Translations under genes and position numbers: made by a program
Notes under the pieces: generated by a model
Databases searched by the model: none
The model's input: only the letters and a program-made list of their open reading frames with translations
What the model was told of the DNA's origin: nothing
Source: Artocarpus heterophyllus
Lineage: Eukaryota > Streptophyta > Magnoliopsida > Rosales > Moraceae
Reading direction: 5' to 3'
Assembly (NCBI GenBank): GCA_025403435.1
Contig: CM046341.1
Coordinates: 8,641,219 to 8,705,218 of the forward strand
Length of the DNA: 64,000 bases
Shown: in pieces, positions 1-12,700 of the stretch
Position numbering within the stretch: position 1 is the first letter of the stretch
Layout: the number at the start of each line of letters is the position of its first letter

Positions 1-2706
1 CAAAAGGGATATGGTGTAGAAGGAATTACAGTTCACATATATCTTTTCTTTTTCGTCCTTAATTACCACAATGGGACTGCCCTTGAAGCTCCACTCTTCC
101 TTCAAGAACATCAGGGCTGCTTGGTGCGAAACCGGTGGATGTACAATGTAACCTTCCATTTTCTGATTTTTTACCAAGCTCTCAATGCCCTTGGCTGGTT
201 TTTGATTGGACTCCGGGGGATTCTCTTCCACAATTGGCATCCAAACAATCCCATATTGCTCTTGAAGCTTCGGATCGTTTGCAATTTTCTTAGATTGAAT
301 CTGTTGGACGATCTGACGATCATCATCGGATATGTTCAGATACGATATAAGGATGAATAATGTCTTCGACTTCCCAGCAAGAACATCGACTCCAACCTGT
401 ATATTTGAATAATCTTATAATTAGGGGCAGAACCAAAGAAATTAATGACAAAAGCAAAGTGTGATTGAACTAATAAAGTGAAAAGTGAAATTGTTATAAG
501 AGGGACGAAATACAATTTTAGAGAGGATGAAATGTATTTTTAAGAGAGCGGAATATAATTCTTATAAAATTATATATATAAATTTGTAAGAAAAATTTTT
601 TAAGAAAAAAAAAAAGTTTAGAGGAAACTTCTACCCACCCCTATCTTTAGGTCGCCCCTCCTTATAAGTAAATGTCGGAATGGCCAATGAGTTTAAAGTG
701 TTTGGGCTATTGATCCTAATAAATTTAAAAGAACCGAATGGCCAGACAAAAAAACAACATATCCTTTTAAAAAAAAAAGAAGACAAGGCAACTGGATCTT
801 TCATTTCAGTCTTTGTCTTAATAAAAAAATGCAAAAAAATTGTCACCAAACAAGCCATGAATATCCGATAGAATAAAAGTATTGGGTTTTTTTTTTTTTT
901 TTTCCCTTTCTTTCTTTAAAGGAATAAAATTCAATAAATTAGAGCAGGGTATAATGAAGAGACTACTATTCCTTTTTAAATGAATGATGAGAGGAAACAA
1001 CAAGCGTCGAAGTGAAAAGAACATCCCAATTAAGCTTGCATCTCCTTAAACACTTATCACGCACTAAGTTCCTCACTCAGATTTTATTAAAAAGAAAAAA
1101 AAAAAAAAAAACACGTTCATGCAAGGGGTACAAGACTGGAAAATAAACAAAAGAAAAAAGCACGCAGGCACCAAAATAAAAAACCAGACACACGCAGAGA
1201 TGTAAAATATTACTAGTATGGTAATGAAACATCACAAAAGTTAATTAATTTGCCAACCTTTTTATAATTGTTTGAAGCATCAAGTATATTCTGCACATGA
1301 TCGGTATAATCCCTGCCGAAGAAGAGTTTACCAAGGAACTTCGGGACTTTTGAAGGCATTTTTGAGATTTTTACGAGGTAAGAAAAAAATTCTCCCTCAG
1401 CTGCACCATTAAAATTTTATCCAGCATCTAATTAGCACGTAGAAAGTTGATTTTTTTTTTCATGCACGTAGATCTAATAAATTATTTAATGACATGTGTG
1501 TGTGTGTGTGTGTGTGTCTACGATATTGTATGACAAAGCTGTAGTGATTAATATATTTTAATTGTACATAAAAAAAAAAAAAAAAAAAAAACTAACCTTC
1601 CCTCTGGTTTAAATCTTTTAATTGTCCCTTCCGTGTGTCTAGGATGCTTTTAATTTTCTCAGCGTAATGGGACAGATCGAGTGGCTTGACCCTGAAAAGG
1701 AAAGCAACCACGATTATGATTTATACTTGCATTTTTTTATTGCAATTGAATTCAATTCATTTTCTTGAGAAAGTATGTAAATTTAAATTAAGTGGTTAAT
1801 TAAGCATCGCTGTCAACACTAAGATTTGTAAGCTGAGGATGTAAATCGTCAAAATTAAAAGTTTAAGAGGTCCATCGTACTGTATACTTGAGTTGAAGGA
1901 ATACGGTGCAAAAAAAGGATTCTATAACTTACTTTTCACATGCGAGAGTGGAAATTTTAGTCCCGAATGCAATGACAGACAACATAATCCAATAGATGTC
2001 TACTTCTTTTGGTGAGACAGGAGAAAGCTTCTTCAGTTTGAAAATGGTGTCCATCAATTCTAGTGTCTCCTTGATGAGCTTGTTCAGCGCAACGACTTCT
2101 TCTTTACGTGCCGTAAGTATCTCCTGAGTCTTTGTAAGGTTTGGAGCTCCTCTCAGGATTGCCAGTGATGTGCTCAGAGGGTCGAGCACATTCGATTTCT
2201 CAAGCTCCACGAGATCAGAGAAGTCTACGAATTCCAATGCAAAAGCCGCCAGAGTCAACACTGCCGATGCTTCCCATGAATAGGCTTTCAGCTTTGAGAG
2301 TATTATCAGTGTTCTTTCATGTGCAGTTTCCGGTTGTGGATCCTTGTAACATGATAGCTGCCATTTCATAAATTGCAAGTAAAAGCTCAGCTATTGATGT
2401 GCCAAATATTCATATTATATTTCTAACCATGTTCTATTAAATGTCAATTAATCAAAGTTAGAACTTTTCTAAAAAAAATTATCATAAGCATTGACCTCTA
2501 GGCGAATGTCCTTGAGGATGCACATGGGTATTTTGATGTTAGGGACGTTCTTGAATTCATCAATCTTTGCCGGAGGTACTTTGCCATAGCCCTAAATCAA
2601 AGTCACAAAGTGATGATATTAGTACTACAAGTACTAGTACTATGAATGGCAAGCATGATGAATATTATTGCTATATACACACAAGATGCATATAAATATA
2701 TATGTA

Positions 2707-2743
<37 letters not shown>

Positions 2744-3062
2744 AGACAGAGAGAGAGAGAGAGAGAGAGTTTGAGGAGTGAGATTTAAAGTAAACCTTGA
2801 TGACAAGGTCATCAACAATTTGGGTTGAACGATTGAGGATATTTTGAACGATAATGAAGAGAAAATCGGCGTCAATGAAGAGAGAATCGGCAACAAATGG
2901 GCCGTAAGTATTATCATGAGCCTTAAAAATTTGGTGTTTGATCTCATCATCGGCTATGTTGAAGGGGTTGCGTTTCGGGGGTTCTTTATTAGGAACAACA
3001 GCTGCTGAGCCTGCTTTGCAATCGACAGGTTTATTTGCTGAGCCAGCTGCTGGGGGTTCCAT
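1..3062 (-). CDS. SEO-1: sieve element occlusion (phloem P-protein) gene, 3' end outside window
   Basis: Family role (known): SEO proteins build the P-protein filaments and forisomes that can plug sieve tubes after wounding. Seen here, reading leftward: exon 1 2796-3062 (start ATG at 3062), exon 2 2496-2591, exon 3 1933-2357, exon 4 1597-1691, exon 5 1258-1400, exon 6 from 396 past base 1. All visible splice sites are GT-AG, with phases 0,0,2,1,0. The joined frame has no stop over about 474 residues; the family is usually near 700. The SEO N-domain is recognised by NPFNIADDEIKHQI in exon 1, GYGKVPP in exon 2 and YSWEASAVLTLAAFALEFVD in exon 3. The C-domain shows the thioredoxin-fold stretch YGIVWMPIVEEN and the following WSFKGSPIVVIKD in exon 6. 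Compared with SEO-4, about 25 residues of exon 6 and the cysteine-rich exon 7 remain outside. It is the only copy here without a visible lesion, so I infer it is functional. Confidence 0.93.
1497..1517. repeat. (TG)n microsatellite in SEO-1 intron 4
   Basis: About ten TG dinucleotides lie inside intron 4, between exon 5 (ends 1400) and exon 4 (begins 1597). A poly(A) run of about 21 bases follows at 1570-1590, close to the exon-4 donor. Confidence 0.9.
2702..2769. repeat. Compound (TG)n-(GA)n microsatellite in SEO-1 intron 1
   Basis: A TATG/TG tract (2702-2739) passes straight into a GA tract (2746-2769), about 25 bases downstream of the exon-1 donor on the minus strand. It is likely polymorphic in length. 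Confidence 0.9.
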
Positions 3063-3170
3063 AACGGTGGAACTTGGAACTTAGAATTTGGAAATGTGGG
3101 AAATATTTAAGATCGATATTTTGGGATGTGTTCGATATTGTGTTGTGAAGAGCTTGCAATTTGGTAACCT

Positions 3171-3177
3171 ATTTATA
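3171..3177 (-). promoter_or_regulatory. TATA box of SEO-1
   Basis: On the minus strand the sequence reads GGATATAAATAGG, about 110 bases upstream of the SEO-1 ATG. The leader that follows (3131-3154) reads AGCTCTTCACAACACAATAT. It matches leaders at the same place in the other three SEO copies. Transcription probably starts inside or next to that leader; this is inference from TATA spacing. Confidence 0.7.
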
Positions 3178-3199
3178 TCCAACCATGAAGAGATTTAGT

Positions 3200-4078
3200 A
3201 ATAAATACGCCTTCCTCCCTATAGTAAAGAAAAGAAAAGTAACGTATGCATGTGATCCTTATTATAACCGGAAAAAGAAAGTGGGCCTTGAAAAAATAAA
3301 AAGAAAATTTAAATTGGGACCAAAGAAAAGGTGTGATTATTCTTTTGACCTTTATTCTTCTTCTTCTTCCTTTTTTTTTATCTTGCCTTACTCCTTCAAG
3401 TCTTTATTATTTTATTACTTGACTAAGCTTTGTGAACTTGAGTTACCCTTTTTACATGATGATTTTATTTTGTTCTCTTATCACTTTAACTTCGATTTTC
3501 TAACTTGATTTACGCTACTATACACAGTAAAAGAAATCTGAATCCCGCTAAGAATGTTTACGAATCAAATTACAAGTATTAGGAGTTAATCTGTAATCTC
3601 ATCCGTACATATAAATGGTTTTTTAAAGTGTATATATATATAATTGATATTTGGGACTTTGAGAAATATGATTAACCTAAATATAATATATAGTAAGCTT
3701 TTAGGCATTACGGTGCAAGGTCAATGTCATCTGTAAATGATGTTTGAGACTAATCTAAGCTTTGTCATTAGATTGGACTTCTTTTATTTTTCTTATGAGA
3801 TTGAATAAGAGTGCTCCGTTGGTAATCTCATTATAACTCGTACTATAGCTAGCTTGGTCTTACCACACACACAATGAACACACGTAAATACAGTGCCAAA
3901 GTGGAAAAATATTTGTATAGCAATTCTAATACTAATAGTGCGTTTGCCGTTTGATTACCAGGTCTACTGAAAACACAATAACAGCTCAAATTATCTTAGA
4001 GAAACATTATGGTTAAATTAGTTTAAATTAAATTTTTCCTATTCAAAATGGTGAGCCAAACATATTAAAAATTTAAGG
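3200..4078. other. Intergenic AT-rich stretch without a recognisable gene
   Basis: This is upstream sequence of SEO-1. One open frame (3161-3508, plus strand) overlaps the SEO-1 promoter region and is low-complexity (Lys, Ser and Phe runs), so I do not call it a gene. No element ends are visible. Confidence 0.6.
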
Positions 4079-5611
4079 AGAAATTTTATATTTATCCTTA
4101 AATTTTAGTAGCTGTCACTTTATCTCTAAACTTTAAAAATTGGTTTGGACACTTTTGAACCGTAAAATGTTATCAATTTTACTCTTTCTGTCCAATTGAT
4201 GAACGACATTGCTGATTTGGCAACAACTAGAAGGTAATGTAATTATTAAATAGGAAAAAAGCTGATGATGTAGCCTCTACGTGGCTATCCAAGTACTTGA
4301 ATTCTTTATAGAAGGACCACTGAACTTTAAAAAAAAAAAAAAAGTAAAAAAAAAAAGACAAAAAGAAATTTTTTTTTTCATCTTCTTCTCTCCTCTTCAA
4401 AATTCAAACCCATAGTATCTAGCTTACAAAAAGCCCAATTTGCTGATCTCATTCAGATATATATTCTGGTGCCCCTTGTAAATGAGTGTATTGTTTTTGT
4501 TTTTTCTCCAGATAAAATTTAAATTCTCAATCTCATCTTTTCATGCCTTCTTCTTCCTCCTACAACCATTATCTTCTTTTTTTTTGGAAGTTATTCCATT
4601 TTTTTTTCTTAAAGAGTTTTTTTTTTCTTTCTTCTGTTTTCCTCAAAGAGTTTAAATGAGTATATTTTTTAAATTATTCAAAACTGTACACAGCAATGAG
4701 TGCAAGCAAAAAAAAAAAAAAAGAAAGAAAAAAAAAACCCAGAACTTCCCATATTCCGTATGCCATCCCCCAACTTTGCGTTTGGAACGGAAAAAAAGTT
4801 TAAAAGGAAACAAAATAGAATTTTTGTTGTTTGGCAACTTTGAGAAAAATTTTCTCTTCTCATATCTCCATCCGATTATATATGAGAAAAATCCCGATAT
4901 TGTAATTATACCAACCAGCACAATCCTCCCAAGCAACTTCCAACTGCGCCAACTAGACCAAAAACATGTGTCGCCAAAACACAAACAGAAATTTCTAGGA
5001 AAAAAAGACAAGTGAGGAACCATATAGCTGTAGTTCTGGAGCTTTGATGAACATTGTCAAGTTTAATTAAACATATTTTCCACTACCTTCCACATGGTAG
5101 ACATGCTATTTACTTGCATAATTTCTAGGCTCGTTCATTCCCCTCAAAATATCGTAGTTAATGTAGGTTCTAATGATGATGGTGTAGGCATCGTCCACCG
5201 GAGGGTCACCGACACTCAAAATATTCTAAAACTGAGTGTTGGTTGTGGGCAGGAAAAGTAAAAAAGAAAAACGGAAGAGGAAGTGCTAAAAAATAAAAAT
5301 GAGATTTATTAATCTGAGTTTGAAAAAAAAAAAAAAAAAAAAAAAAAATTGAAGTGAAAGAATATCTAAACCTTTATGTTCTTTTGATTCTTTAATTATG
5401 CTGTGGGTCCCAAAAAAAAAAAAAACTTAAGCAACTTTATAACAGGCCCACAAAATTATGTCCACGTCGAACTTAAATTTCACGACAATAGATAGAAAGG
5501 GCAAAATGATAATGTTTCATAATTCAAGCAATATCCAGATCATTTCTAAAGTTCACGAGATGAAGTGACAACGTTATTAAAGTTTATATGGCAAAATTAA
5601 AATTTGTCAGG
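4079..5611. mobile_element. Putative non-autonomous element with imperfect terminal inverted repeats
   Basis: The left end (from 4083, AAATTTTATATTTATCC...) and the reverse complement of the right end (to 5611) align over roughly 115 bases at about 70% by eye. The shared core is GTCACTTTATCTCTAAACTT against GTCACTTCATCTCGTGAACT. The interior is rich in poly(A) and poly(T). The overlapping frames at 4652-5023 on both strands are low-complexity shadows. I could not define a target-site duplication, so ends and class (perhaps Mutator-like) are uncertain. Confidence 0.45.
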
Positions 5612-5758
5612 AAAAAATATATGTGTAGCGTAGCTTTTTTTTTCCTTTTTTTTTTTTAAGAAAAAAAAGGTTCAAATTCTAAACTAGCTATTTTGAAGTT
5701 TAACTATTTCACCTGCAACACAGTGTGTACACGAGAAGACAGTTAGTCATGGATTAAT

Positions 5759-6297
5759 TTTAGGAGTTGTTTGTTTTGAGTACTCTTGGTACTCAATAGG
5801 GATTCGAGTATCAAGAATCCTTTAGATATATGTTTATTTCTCCCAAAATCTAAATCCTTTGAGTATAAAAAATTTAAGTTTTTAGACTTCTACTCCTTTT
5901 AAATTTTTCATACTCGGATATTTCTGCTACAGTAAAAACTAAAATTCTCTCTCTTATATTTGAGAAAAAAATAATAACTTCTTCATTTGATATTTAAGTG
6001 AGATGATTTTTTTTTATTATGTTCCTAGTGAAGAGAGGAATAAATTAAGATCCATATTGCATATTTTAGGACCTTTAACATTAAGATTTTATTATATTTG
6101 TTAATAAATCAAAAACTATTTTCACTACTTATCTAAACGTAAATTTTAATTTTATTCCATACTCAAATTAAAACTTAAATGCACATGCAAATACTAATTT
6201 GGATAACAATTCAAATCACTGACTCAAATCCTAATTCAAATCACACTAACTCTAATCAAATCATTAATTCAAATTCATTTACTAAACGGACCCTTAA
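5759..6297. mobile_element. Probable hAT-type MITE
   Basis: The left end reads TTAGGAGTTGTTTGTTTTGA. The right end, reverse complemented, reads TAAGGGTCCGTTTAGTAAAT, the usual look of plant hAT MITEs (AGGG..CGTTTGG). The interior repeats CAAAT and ACTC-rich units. No exact 8-bp duplication could be fixed, so the borders are approximate. It ends just before the left edge of a duplicated segment (6361). Confidence 0.4.
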
Positions 6298-6360
6298 GCT
6301 TTATTCTGTCTCTTTACGCTTTATCTTTATCAGGACCAAGCTTTATCTTTTTGAACAAAA

Positions 6361-6908
6361 GTGCTGAAGTGCACAGAAAAAGTCTTGGGCCAAAAGCTCG
6401 CTGTAATAGAGACCCCTTACCGAGCACGAATCATCAATCATGGCTTTCGTTCAAAACTGTCCTCTAAGTTTTAACGTGTTTAACAACAAAACAGATCCAT
6501 GTCTCAAATATCTGAAAATAAAAAGACAACGTAAGTTGTTTCCGGGAGTTTTTTCAAAGATTTTTTAGAGTAAAATTCCGAATGAAGATATCATATGAAG
6601 AAAATTCCTCAACAAAGAGTAACAATTTTGGTCCCTGCCCAAAGTTTGTAGATTTGTACATGAAGATTCTTCCAAGATTGTAGCCTTAAGCAGATAATGC
6701 TTTGGAACTTAATAATTAAATAGTTACTCAAAAAAAGAGACAGAAATTATGGTTTCGAGTTCTTGAGAAAAAATTATCAGAGCTTTTCTATTTGAGGAAA
6801 AAATTGAACAAAAATTCATAGAAGAACAATTCCTCCTACGACCTTAGAGCTTGTAGTGGGAATAGTTTTAAATTGAGAAAATCTCTTAGGCTGCTTAATT
6901 AGTTTATT
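6361..6908. repeat. Segmental direct duplication, copy A
   Basis: It matches 15196-15797 in the same orientation over its whole length with moderate divergence and small gaps. Shared landmarks include GAGACCCCTTACCGAGCACG against GAGACCCTTACTAAGCACG, GAATGAAGATATCATATGAAGAAAATT near 6580, and GAGAAAATCTCTTAGGCTGCTTAATT near 6875. No coding potential is apparent. It may be an old intergenic duplication or an unrecognised repeat. Confidence 0.7.
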
Positions 6909-9614
6909 TTTACAAAGGGAAAATAGCATTTTATTGAAATTCAAGCAAGAAGCTTGCAGACAATTTTTTCAATAAAAAACTGTAGAGGAAGAAATCAAGA
7001 ATCATATCTTAACTAAGATGGCCCCTCTACTGATTCTATCCTGCATCAAACCTTTGCAAAAATTTGTTAAAAGAAAAAAAAAAAAGAGCTACAATATTGA
7101 GAGTAAAACATGGTAAAGAGCAAACTAAGCCAAAAAAGCAAAGCAAACTTGGTATCAATGAAGGACTTGAAGCTTGTTAGCATGAAGACATATGATTGTC
7201 ACACTTTGATGCAAAATGTGTTGCCACTTTGTTGCCTGGAATTCTCTCATTGCAGGTGAGATAAGACAAAGTTTTGTTTCTTCTTCAACTCTATATTCTC
7301 CAAACTGATAAATCCAACGAAGCTAGATACAATACAAGCGGAATTGATGAAGACCTTGTGCTTGCTTTTGCATATGAAATTAGAAACACCACCATCTATA
7401 GTCAACAATCTAACATGAGTAGACATTCAGGTGGAGATAAGACAAGGCTTTTAAGTTGTCATCTAAAGTACACCATATATTACATCACTAGATTAGACAA
7501 CCATTTTAAATTGTCATCTAATCTTCCAATCTGTACTAGTGCGCAATATAATTTTCTCTATGCATTTCATATAAAGAGCACATGAAATTATGTATTCATA
7601 GCGTTAATTATTACTTATCATTAAAACCTTATAGTTATTTAGACTTTCGAAATATGCATTAATTAGGAAAATTTATAATTATAAATCGTGATTTAAACAT
7701 TAGTTTTTCAGGCGTCATAATTTGAAAACGAATGAGTTTGGAATCATGCTTCTTCAAAATTATGCTTTCATAGGATCTCGAATTTTAGTATAAAAGTATG
7801 GCCGCTAGTAATATATAAATTTGTTTAGATGTAGTTGAAGCAAAAATCGAAATAAATCTACAAGCTTCTCAAATGTCACATGCCCACTCGCACGTTGTTG
7901 AAACATAAGATCTTTCTATAAGATATGCCATGCCCATTGAAAGGCTTGTTTCATATTTCCAAAAAGAAAAAGAGATTGAAGCATAATGAATTAGCTTATA
8001 CATGAGAGTTGAGTCCAAAAGAAAAAGTCCGGATCGACTTTTCAGACCTTTTCCTTTTTTTATTCATTCAAGTCTTTATTCTTTTATTACTTGAAGCTTT
8101 ATCAACTTGAACTACACTGATTACATAATGATTAGATATATTTTTTTTTTTTTTTATAAAGACCGATTGAGTTTATTCAAAACACCATATATATTTTTTT
8201 ACTAACCAATAAATTTGTTGAAAATGTCAACAATATCCTCACTAATAAAGATTTAAGTTTTGTGAAAAGAACTTGTACATTGTACAAAACAAATTAGAAG
8301 TAAATTCCAAACAAATATTTTGTGAATCAATTTAGAAAAAATAAATTTAAACAAAACCAAAAATAAATCTAGCAAGTAGGAAGTAAGATTAGACGTTGAA
8401 ATATATCATCCATGGGTGGGAATATATTTGGCCGAATAGATTGACGAATTAATGAGAAGAGAGAGACTTCTTTATTTTATGTTTTTAATTTCATATCTGT
8501 AGAAATATTTTTGTTTAATCTTTTAAATAACTAATGTATAAATAATACTTAATTGCTCATTATTGATGGTATTCTTGATTTTTCTCTACAATTTGACCAG
8601 TCAAAGGGATTATTTAATTTTTTTTACTTAAAAAATTGAGAGGATACTTTTTGATTAGTTAAAACATGGTATTCAGTGTAAACTCAAGGGATACTATTAG
8701 ACTTTTCTCCATTTTTTTCTTGAAATGTGTAAAGGGTAAAATAAAACAGAGTCTTACATCGTTAAAACATTAAAATAAACAACTTATGAGGACAAAATTG
8801 TGTCATCCCATTGAACAAGTTGACTTTTTAATTAAGTTGAAAGTCTAAGTTCTTAGAAAGTTCAAATCCTGTTATGGTATTAGAGCTCAACAAGTTCAAA
8901 TGAGTCGCTTAATCCATCCAATACTAGAGTTATACATATATATACACACATGTATGAAGTGAATAACTCAGTTTTTTCTTTTACAATTGTGTCCCCTCAT
9001 ACTTAAATGGCTTATTTATCTTTTCATACTTTATATTTTAGGTTTATTCAAACAGTATACCTTCGGTTTTGGATACTATCGAATTTATACATTAATTAGA
9101 TTTAAAACATAAATTTATACCTTACTTTAATGAATAGTTGATTTTAACCTTTAAAACAACCAAATTATCTTTAAGTCTAATAAAAAAAATTAACACTTTC
9201 AAAAAATAAAAACATGCAAAATACCTATTTTTGAGAATATTTTATACATTTTTGAAGTCAAAAATTTTAGTATAAAGTTTTTTTAAAGCTTGTAAGGTTC
9301 TCTTATTTTTCAATTTGAGGGTATTTTGGGTAATTTTTTACATCAAATTTAAATATTAATTAGGAAAATGTATAAAATTGTATATTAAATCAAATCTAAA
9401 GGTATAAATTAGATAAGATCTAAAATCAAAGGTACAAGCTTTGAATTAACTAAAATTAGAGGGCATAGAAAGATAAACATCCTTACTTAAATTCATGAAC
9501 GGAGCTTGCTCTTGCTACGATGGTAACGGCTACGACTTTCAATAGTGGAGAGAAAGAAAGAGAGATAGAGGAAAGAGAAAAAAGCAAGCTCAGTAACGAT
9601 GGCTGTGTCGTCAA
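6909..9614. other. Intergenic AT-rich stretch, no gene seen
   Basis: No coherent coding frame is visible; the 7274-7585 frame has no recognisable domain or splice context. Poly(T) lies at 8143-8155 and a purine-rich tract at 9548-9590, just left of the hAT-type element. Confidence 0.55.
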
Positions 9615-9762
9615 TAGGGGTGGCAAATTAAGTCAACGGGTCGGTTAGTGTCGGGTTGAGGTCAATTTTTACAAAAGTCAGGTCGACACTAACCCGACTC
9701 CTAACATAAACAGATTGAAAATTCTCAACCCTAATACAACCTGTTTTGGTACAAGTTGACAC

Positions 9763-12700
9763 TGTAACACCCGCCTATTTTATGTAACGGATAATGTTAT
9801 GTTAGTGACGATGTTAGGCATTTTATTCCATAATGATTCATGATATTATTGTCACTAACCAATTATTCTAAGTGTTATGACAGGTGACGATCAAGTGGAA
9901 TTGATGTGCTCAAGTGTTCATGTTATTTACATTGTATGTTTATTTATGATTCATTAATGATTTAAATTTTATGATATATTCTAGTATGTAAGGATAGTTT
10001 GGCAGGCCGAATTGTCCCTCGAGTATCGGCAGGCTGAACTTTATGGAATCGGCAGGCCGAAGTGAGGAATTGGCAGGCCAAAGATGGCTAACGAGCAATC
10101 AGCAGTAATCTCTTCAAATTTTGTGATTGAGATAATTACGATGATTGGTTATGATTGGATGATGATTTATGATTGATTGGCTTATTTTTGGATTGATTGC
10201 TTTAAATTTGGTAAAGAAACCATTGACTTTGCATTGATTTGAGTTAATTGATATGGTTTCCCATTTTAAAATTGGTGAAGTATGGTAGTTTTTTTTCTAA
10301 ATGATTTGACTTTCCCCAATTTCCTCTCCATTTACACGTGAATAGCCTCAATTTTAGTCAGAAAATTTCTGACTTAATAGAGAGTTTTGACTCCCTTTAC
10401 GTTATGCTCATTTACGTTATATTTCTCTCTCTTTTTTTTTCTTAGACATTTTCTATCTCTCTCCTCTCTCTCTTTCACGTTTTCTTTCTCGTTCTCTTCC
10501 TCAATTCTCTTGCAAATATTTGAGAAATATTGAGTTTTCTTTGGTCGAATTTGAAGAAAGTGGAGAAGAATTTTTTTTTAGGTAAGAACTTATTTTGTTG
10601 GTATTTCTAAAAAGTATTTCTCCTCCTCAATCCGACTACCATAACTTTGTCTAGGCATTTTATTTTGTTCTGAAATTTTAATATGTGTTCATATATGTGT
10701 TATGTAATGTTCCTCCAAGTTTCACGTTGTTTCGATATTTCTATGATACATTATAATTTTCTTCTCTCTGCCACTCATAGTAAATTAATGCTAATTGAAT
10801 ATGTTGCACGAAAATATGAGTTTTGTTCATAACGCAAATGAATGTTATTTTGTATGAAATCAGGCAAATATGTTTATGTATATGTTAATGTATGAATTGA
10901 AAAGTCTCATGATAATATGAAATATATTTTATGTAATATGAAATTTTTATTAAAGCTAGGTTTATAGACTGTTTTATCAGTAAATTGTTGAACTCCTAGT
11001 TTTGTGATGATTTGTGTGACTAAATAATTTTATTTGATGATAAAATATTTTAGTGGTTCTATAACTTTATGTTAATAAGTTGTCTTATGAATTTTAGGGT
11101 CATCATATTTTTATTTTAATTATGGGAATATGATGATTGCTTATAACTCACTGCATGAATTGATTATGATTATTTTGACTTTGAGTTCAAACACACATTT
11201 GGAATGTATGGAATTTATTTAAAGGTGATTTTTGGATATGTTAAAGTTTTATATGTCTATTATATGCGTTAATTTTCGTAGATTTTTATATGGTATGGAA
11301 ATGTAATATATGAACTTGAGTTTAGAGTTGTTCACTGAATGGTTATTGCTAGCAGTTTTGGAAGTGTGAGTTATGTGACATGGTTTAAATTACCAAATGA
11401 AATTTTTATGACAAATGAAAAATCACGATAATATATTTATGTATTATTTTGGTTCCTGCCAAGTGTGGTACTTAAATTATATGAGAATGTTGAGTTGTTG
11501 AATTTAGAATTCATGGAGGTTAGAAAATGTTTGTGTTGGTAGTTTGTTCTTATGATTTATGGATAATGAAAATGTGTTATAAATTATGTTTGCTAAGAGA
11601 TGAATGTATGAGTGATGACTTATGAAATGGATGATTTAATTCTATGAAAATAAATATTAATTTTTATGTAACTTTTATGAATGTATGACATGAACACATT
11701 ATGAAGAAGAGCACATCGAGACCGCAGTATCGTCACCAACAATATTAAGGTTGAGTAAGCTAGCCAAAAAGTAATTGCATTCTCACCTGCAACATGATAT
11801 GTTTTATAAGATTTGAAATTATGTTCATGATGATATCTATGATGATTTCCTTTAAAGGTTTCTTATGAAAGATTTTCATGTTCAAAAGTTATGCATGTAT
11901 GATGATGACAAATTTCAAAGCATGAAAATTATATATATATGTATCACCTAAATAAGTGTTGCACACCAATGTTATGATATGATATGTTATGATATCATGT
12001 TTGGTTTAAGATTAACTACCATTTTCTTCTCATGACGGCGAGCCTACAATGATGATTATGGTGCAACACTTGGGCCCTTAAGATAAAATGAATTAAGTTT
12101 TAACATGGATAAAGTTATGAAAGATATGTTCCTTAAGAAATTGTGCTTAGTGCACTATTATGTTGATGATGATGATGATGTTCATAAAATGTTTTAAGTT
12201 GTGAGATAATAATGTACTTACTAAGCTTTAGCTTATTCAAGTTTATATCATGTTGCAGATAAGGGTAAGAAGGTGATGGACTAGGCGGAGGGCGTGAAAA
12301 GGCGTGTGAGTTAAGCAAGATGAATTGTAATCGGAAGCACGCCAAGGAAGAAAGTTTTTAATGATTAAATCAAGTTTTATAATTTGAACATGTTTATTGA
12401 TAAGTTTTAAAGAATTCATGAACTATGTTTTATTATTTTATCTTATTATATTAAGTATATGGTCTTCCGCGTATTGAAGTATTGATTCTCGATTTAAAAA
12501 TTAATTTTTTAATTTTTCTTAGTCGGTCGGCCTGCCGAACAATGAAGATCGGCCTACCGAATAATGAAGATTGGCCTGCCGAACCTAGCAAAAGTTTAAA
12601 ACCCTGTTTTTGTAGAGCTTCGGGTGGCCTGTCGGTGGATGTTTTTTGGCCTGCCGATCAAGTTCGGCCTGCCGATCAAGTTCGGCCTGCGAAAGTCTCA

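Noticed and set aside
2640..2795. Extension of SEO-1 exon 1 as one long frame through the microsatellite
   Set aside because: The tail (SLSLSVSLHTHTHTH) is translated intron. Homologous copies splice at 2796, where a GT donor is present.
4652..5023. Overlapping 119-123 residue frames on both strands
   Set aside because: They translate poly(A)/poly(T) and AT-rich sequence inside a probable inverted-repeat element. Lys/Phe runs, no domain, frames on both strands at once.
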